From the NCBI GenBank assembly GCA_016779205.1, contig JADHOC010000008.1, positions 62,001 through 126,000 on the forward strand: a DNA stretch of 64,000 bases, given 5' to 3'. A program made the translations under genes and the position numbers. The notes beneath the pieces are model-generated. The model was not told the origin of the DNA. It made no database searches and was given only the letters and a program-made list of their open reading frames with translations. Of the stretch, positions 60,345 to 64,000 are shown one piece after another. The stretch is from Planctomycetota bacterium (GTDB lineage: Bacteria; Planctomycetota; UBA1135; GCA-002686595). How positions within the stretch are numbered: the first letter of the stretch is position 1; the number at the start of each line of letters is the position of its first letter.

Positions 60345-61883
60345 TCAGAAGAGCGTGTAGATGAACGGAGCCACCAGGGGCGAGGAGGCGGCCACCACCA
60401 GGAGGCTCCCCACGCTGAGCAGGACGCTCAGGAGCGGCATCAGGTACCAGTGGCCGCGCAGGGTGAACGAGCGCAGCAGCTCGGCGATGGTGCCGACCCG
60501 GTCCCCGAGCTTGTAGAGCACGAAGGTCAGGATGGTGAGCAGGAGGCCGAGCACGGTCAGCTGGGAGGCCTGGGGCGGCAGGGCGGCCACGAGTGAGGTC
60601 ACACCGAGGGCCGTGCCGAAGACCACCGCCAGCAGGGCCGCCACGCTCCCGAAGCCGGTGAGGGCGCTCTCCTGCGGGTACGTCCTCGTGTAGAGGAGCC
60701 CCAGGGCCGTGGTCAGCCCGAGGTACCAGAGGAGCCACCGCGGCACGGCGCCCCCCGACGCCTCGCGTCCAACGGGCAGCGCGGGGGTCGCGTCGGCGGC
60801 CACCGGAGGGATCGCGTCCGCTCCGCCGAGGGCGCCGTACAGGGCCGTCGCCAGGGCGACGTTGCCGCTCGGGTTGAGGTGGAAGTCCCGCCGGTAGTAG
60901 GGCTCCGCCTCGGCGGCGAAGGAGCGGATCGACACGGTCGGGTCGATCACCATGGCGCCGGCCTCGCCGGCCGCCTCGATGAAGATCCGCTGGGGTCGGG
61001 ACGGGTCGATCCGGGCGCCGGCCTCGGTGGTGGCCGAGGTCGAGGCGACCTGGGCCTTGGACGGGATCGGGCAGACGGCGAAGCGGGACCCGAGTCGCTC
61101 GCACTCGGCGGCCATGCGACCGATCAGGGCCCGCGTGGTCTGCTCCGCATGGAGGGTGGCCGCAGGGGGGGCGACGAGGCGGGAGGACATCTCCACGGGG
61201 AGGGTGATGTCGCCCGACGTCACGGTGGGGATCCGAGGCGCGCTGACCAGGCGATACCACGCCTCGCCCATGGCGAAGGAGCGGAACCAGGAGCGCGGGG
61301 CGGGCTCGGCGAGGGGGCGCTCCACCAGCGCGCCACGGTCGTCGTAGAGGGGCTTGTCCTGCCCGAGGTACTCGGGGCTGCCGTTCCACCAGATGTCGTT
61401 CTCGTAGGCGAAGTAGACCACGAGGTCCGGCGCGGCGGCCGCGCCGTTGAGCTCCAGCCAGCGCAGGGACTGATCGCTGGAGTAGCCCTGGGTGCCGGCG
61501 TTCATGACCTCCACCCCGCGGCCCTCGGCGCTCCAGGCGCGCTCGAGCTGGTCCACGAACAGGTCCTCGCGGTCGACGGTGTAGCCGACCACGAAGGAGT
61601 CCCCGAGGAAGACGGCGCGGAACGTGTCGTCCCCGGCGGGCGCCAGGGTCGCGGCGTCGTAGTCGTCCCGCAGGCCCGCGGCGTCCGTTGTGAGCGTGAC
61701 GTCGTACTCGCCCGTCGAACGCTCGATGGTCTTGCCCGGGGTCTTGCGCCAGCCCAGGTCAGGGTCGAACTCCGTGTTGACCTCCGTCGGCGTGAAGCCG
61801 AGGGCGCGCAGCCCCACCTCGACGACGCCGAGGCCGATGGCGGCGCTGACGAGGAGCGCGAGGAGGACGTTGAGGGCCTTCAT
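60345..61883 (-). CDS. SGNH hydrolase fused to a four-helix membrane tail with DUF5989-like end
   Basis: 512 residues from ATG at 61883. Residues 1-25 form an anchor, followed by an SGNH domain (block I VFLGDSFVVG with Ser96; VMNAGTQGYSSDQ; YFAYENDIWW; C-terminal RRDFHLNPSGN). After a Pro-rich linker, residues about 381-465 contain three membrane helices. The final 47 residues (466-512) contain one more helix and end SPLVAPFIYTLF, the typical end of stand-alone DUF5989 small membrane proteins. In other genomes carbamoyltransferase, SxtJ-type membrane protein, DUF5989 and SGNH hydrolase are separate neighbours; here several appear joined. The carbamoyltransferase gene lies 10 bp upstream. An acyl- or carbamoyl-transfer step on an exported glycan is the likely context; the reaction is not known. 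Confidence 0.85.
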   Translation of the reverse strand: MKALNVLLALLVSAAIGLGVVEVGLRALGFTPTEVNTEFDPDLGWRKTPGKTIERSTGEYDVTLTTDAAGLRDDYDAATLAPAGDDTFRAVFLGDSFVVGYTVDREDLFVDQLERAWSAEGRGVEVMNAGTQGYSSDQSLRWLELNGAAAAPDLVVYFAYENDIWWNGSPEYLGQDKPLYDDRGALVERPLAEPAPRSWFRSFAMGEAWYRLVSAPRIPTVTSGDITLPVEMSSRLVAPPAATLHAEQTTRALIGRMAAECERLGSRFAVCPIPSKAQVASTSATTEAGARIDPSRPQRIFIEAAGEAGAMVIDPTVSIRSFAAEAEPYYRRDFHLNPSGNVALATALYGALGGADAIPPVAADATPALPVGREASGGAVPRWLLWYLGLTTALGLLYTRTYPQESALTGFGSVAALLAVVFGTALGVTSLVAALPPQASQLTVLGLLLTILTFVLYKLGDRVGTIAELLRSFTLRGHWYLMPLLSVLLSVGSLLVVAASSPLVAPFIYTLF

Positions 61884-61893
61884 GTCCGGAGGT

Positions 61894-63684
61894 TCAGGAC
61901 ACCATCTGGGTCACGGAGTCCCCGTCGTGGCGCAGGTGGAAGACCGTCTCCGCGATCTTCTTCTTGGCGCTGGCCTCGACGATGAAGTTGTTCATGAACA
62001 GGTAGTCCATGCCCGAGAGGGAGAACGTGTTGAAGGCGTGGGCGGGCGACTCGACGATCGGCTCTCCCTTGAGGTTGAACGAGGTGTTCATGATCACGGG
62101 CACGTCGGTCAGCTCGCCGAATCGCTCGATGATCCGGTGGTAGGCCGGGTTGGTCTGGCGGTAGACCGTCTGGAGCCGGCCGGACCCGTCCTCGTGGGTG
62201 ATGGCGGGGAGGACCTCGCGCTTCTCCTCGCGCACGGGCGCCACGTAGAGCATGAAGCGCGCGGGCCAGTGCCGCTCGGGCTCGGGGATCTCGAAGAACT
62301 CGTCCGCGCGCTCCTCGATCACCGACGGCGCGAAGGGGCGGAAGGCCTCGCGGAACTTGATCTTGGAGTTGAGCTTCTCCTTCATCTCCATGCGCCGGGG
62401 GTCGGCGATGATCGAGCGGCTCCCGAGCGCCCGCGGGCCCCACTCACAGCGGCCCCGCATCCAGCCGCACACGTGGCCGGCCTCGAGGGTGCGCGCGACG
62501 AAGTCGAAGAACTCCTCGTCGTCCGCGATCTTGCGGTAGGGGATGTCGTTGGCCTCGAGGAAGGTCTGGATGGACTCGTCCCCGTGCTCGCTGCCCAGGT
62601 AGGCGTGCTCCAGGGCCGGCCCGCGCGGCTGGTCCAGGAGGTGGTTGTAGGCCCAGTACGCCGCGCCGGCGGAGCACCCGTCGTCGCCGGGGGCGGGGTG
62701 GATGTAGACGTCCTCGAAGGGACCCTGGCGCATGAGCTTGTAGTTGGCCACCGAGTTCAGGGCCACGCCCCCCGCGAGGCAGAGCTTCTTGAGCCCCGTG
62801 ATCTCGTGCAGGTGGGTGATCATCTTCAGCAGGATCTCCTCGGTGACCCGCTGGATGCTCGCCGCCATGTCGCAGTAGTACGGGTCGAGCGAGGTGTCCT
62901 GGTGCTTCGGGTCGCGCCGCGGTCGACCGAAGTGCTCCTCGAAGAGCGGGCTCAGGGTGTCGTTGGTCGAGTGGTGGTACTTGAAGTACCGCATGTCGTG
63001 CCAGAGGGACCCGTCCTCGGCGACGTCGAGCAGCTTGTAGATCTCGTCGCAGTACCTCGGCTCGCCGTAGGGGTGCATCCCCATGAGCTTGTACTCGCCC
63101 TCGTTGATCTCGAAGCCGCAGTAGGCGGTGAAGGCCGAGTACAGGAGCCCCAGCGAGTGGGGGAACCGCATCTCCTTGATGACCTCGATCTTGTTGCCAC
63201 GGCCGACGGCCATGGTGGAGGTCGTCCACTCCCCGGCGCCGTCGACGGTCAGGATCGCGGCCTCCTCGAAGGGGGAGGTGTAGAAGCTCGACGCCGCGTG
63301 GGAGACGTGGTGGTCGGCGAACAGGAACTTGGAGCGGGGCACCGAGAGGCGCTTGCTCATCATGGACTTGATCCAGAGCTTGTCCGAGATCCACCGCTGC
63401 ATGGACTCCCGGAAGACCGCGGCGCTCCTCGGGAAGGTCGCCATGGCGGTGAGCAGCATGCGCTCGAACTTCACGAAGGGCTTCTCGTAGAAGACCACGT
63501 AGTCCACGTCGTGGATGCTGATGCCGCCGCGCTCCAGGCAGAACTCGATGGCGAGCTCCGGGAAGCCGGAGTCGTGCTTCTTGCGGCTGAAGCGCTCCTC
63601 GGCCGACGCGGCGACGAGCACGCCGTTCTTCACGAGGGCGGCCGCCGAGTCGTGGTAGTAGAAGGAGAGGCCGAGGACGTTCAT
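61894..63684 (-). CDS. O-carbamoyltransferase (NodU/CmcH/TobZ family)
   Basis: 596 residues from ATG at 63684, placed where the family N-terminus (NVLGLSFYYHDSAAALVKNG) begins. Recognisable parts are the Kae1-like domain with ADHHVSHAASSFYTSPF and LTVDGAGEWTTS, EGEYKLMGMHPYG, GGVALNSVANYKL, and PGDDGCSAGAAYWAY. The C-terminal YrdC-like/TobZ-C part has GRCEWGPRALGSRSIIADPR and NTSFNLKGEPIVESP. The enzyme makes carbamoyl-adenylate from carbamoyl phosphate and ATP and transfers the carbamoyl to a hydroxyl, here probably a sugar of the locus. It heads the minus-strand module with the SGNH fusion and two GT-C genes. Confidence 0.95.
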   Translation of the reverse strand: MNVLGLSFYYHDSAAALVKNGVLVAASAEERFSRKKHDSGFPELAIEFCLERGGISIHDVDYVVFYEKPFVKFERMLLTAMATFPRSAAVFRESMQRWISDKLWIKSMMSKRLSVPRSKFLFADHHVSHAASSFYTSPFEEAAILTVDGAGEWTTSTMAVGRGNKIEVIKEMRFPHSLGLLYSAFTAYCGFEINEGEYKLMGMHPYGEPRYCDEIYKLLDVAEDGSLWHDMRYFKYHHSTNDTLSPLFEEHFGRPRRDPKHQDTSLDPYYCDMAASIQRVTEEILLKMITHLHEITGLKKLCLAGGVALNSVANYKLMRQGPFEDVYIHPAPGDDGCSAGAAYWAYNHLLDQPRGPALEHAYLGSEHGDESIQTFLEANDIPYRKIADDEEFFDFVARTLEAGHVCGWMRGRCEWGPRALGSRSIIADPRRMEMKEKLNSKIKFREAFRPFAPSVIEERADEFFEIPEPERHWPARFMLYVAPVREEKREVLPAITHEDGSGRLQTVYRQTNPAYHRIIERFGELTDVPVIMNTSFNLKGEPIVESPAHAFNTFSLSGMDYLFMNNFIVEASAKKKIAETVFHLRHDGDSVTQMVS

Positions 63685-63707
63685 GGGTGGCGGTCGCCGT
63701 TCGGCGT

Positions 63708-63917
63708 TCAGTCCTGTCGCCGCGCGGCGGCGACGTCCTCGTTGGTGCTCTCCCACCGCGTCCAGTTCCCCGCGCGGCGGCGCTTGAGGTGGAGCGGGTC
63801 ACACACGCGCTGGTACACCAGGGCGAAGGGGCCGAGCACGCCGAAGTAGAGGACCGTCAGCAGCACCCTCGAGAGCATGCTGCCGAAGCGTTCCGTGAAC
63901 TGGGCGAGGGCTTGCAT
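63708..63917 (-). CDS. Small membrane protein upstream of the carbamoyltransferase
   Basis: 69 residues. One hydrophobic segment (MLSRVLLTVLYFGVLGPFAL) followed by a basic/acidic tail (DPLHLKRRRAG, NWTRWESTNEDVAAARRQD). The tail ends 23 bp before the carbamoyltransferase start, so both are probably cotranscribed. From memory, similar 60-100-residue proteins with a LTVLYF...P[FI]AL helix and a W-x-x-[RW]E tail often precede such carbamoyltransferases. The function is unknown; a membrane adaptor role is speculation. Confidence 0.65.
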   Translation of the reverse strand: MQALAQFTERFGSMLSRVLLTVLYFGVLGPFALVYQRVCDPLHLKRRRAGNWTRWESTNEDVAAARRQD

Positions 63918-64000
63918 GGGCCGCGGTCTGGGGGGCGGGTCGTGCCTGGGGGTCAGGGGGGAGATGAAGCGGATGCGGCGCTCACGAGCGCGCCCGTCCC
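63918..64000. other. Window end, no assigned gene
   Basis: The last 83 bp lie upstream of the minus-strand carbamoyltransferase module. An open plus-strand frame starts at ATG 63964 (MKRMRRSRA) but runs off the window after 12 codons and has no recognisable content. It may equally be a promoter region or the tail of an upstream minus-strand gene. Confidence 0.3.

Noticed and set aside
24941-63917. Complete Wzx/Wzy or ABC-transporter capsule system
   Set aside because: No flippase, polymerase, chain-length regulator, ABC transporter or outer-membrane export protein was found in the window.

Overview
The window is about 64 kb of very GC-rich bacterial DNA with dense, mostly long genes, many GTG/TTG starts and many 4-bp stop/start overlaps. 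A cytochrome-fused DUF1549/DUF1553 protein followed by a Tat-exported DUF1501 protein is a hallmark of Planctomycetota. A multiheme cytochrome with a PA14 domain, a propeller dehydrogenase, sulfatase-fold enzymes and a DUF1570-like peptidase fit the same phylum. The exact lineage cannot be read from the sequence. I saw no rRNA, tRNA, CRISPR array, prophage or insertion sequence.

Layout: (1) 1-8.5 kb is housekeeping: the 3' part of aspS, then infC, rpmI, rplT, pheS and pheT. An exported protein with four metal-site-like CCxxC repeats is inserted between infC and rpmI. (2) 8.5-12 kb holds a sodium:solute symporter and a B12-binding radical SAM protein closed by a perfect hairpin. (3) 12.4-22.8 kb holds a secreted DUF1570-like metallopeptidase on the minus strand. 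Facing away from it is an overlapping operon of acetyl-CoA synthetase, a five-CXXCH cytochrome and a propeller dehydrogenase. A DUF4388 protein follows on the minus strand. (4) 22.9-28.7 kb holds a sugar epimerase, a nucleosidase-family protein, an initiating polyprenyl-phosphate sugar transferase and two GT4 glycosyltransferases. (5) 28.7-37.4 kb is an interruption by the PSD1/DUF1501 pair, truD, a DUF5658-like protein and a sulfatase-fold protein. (6) 37.6-49.8 kb is a nine-gene, tightly coupled glycan operon: an epimerase, six GT4 enzymes, a predicted all-alpha enzyme of unknown type and a membrane-bound sulfatase-fold protein. (7) 50-55.7 kb holds a second B12 radical SAM protein, bifunctional ftcD, a GNAT protein and a polysaccharide deacetylase. 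(8) 55.7-63.9 kb is a membrane/periplasmic decoration module: two anchored SGNH hydrolases, two polytopic GT-C glycosyltransferases, a carbamoyltransferase and small membrane proteins. One SGNH protein is fused at its C-terminus to a DUF5989-like tail.

Taken together, the right-hand 40 kb looks like a locus for making and decorating an exopolysaccharide or cell-surface glycan. The sugar transferase loads the first sugar on a lipid carrier and GT4 enzymes extend it in the cytoplasm. Deacetylation, carbamoylation and possibly acyl or phospho-group transfer would modify it, and the GT-C enzymes would act on the outer membrane face. No flippase, polymerase or export channel lies inside the window, so the locus is either incomplete here or uses parts encoded elsewhere. 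The most unusual items are the SGNH/DUF5989-like fusion beside the carbamoyltransferase, the unknown toroid-like enzyme, the two sulfatase-fold proteins with Thr at the nucleophile position, the four-repeat protein inside the ribosomal-protein operon, and a truD gene that seems to start at CTG.
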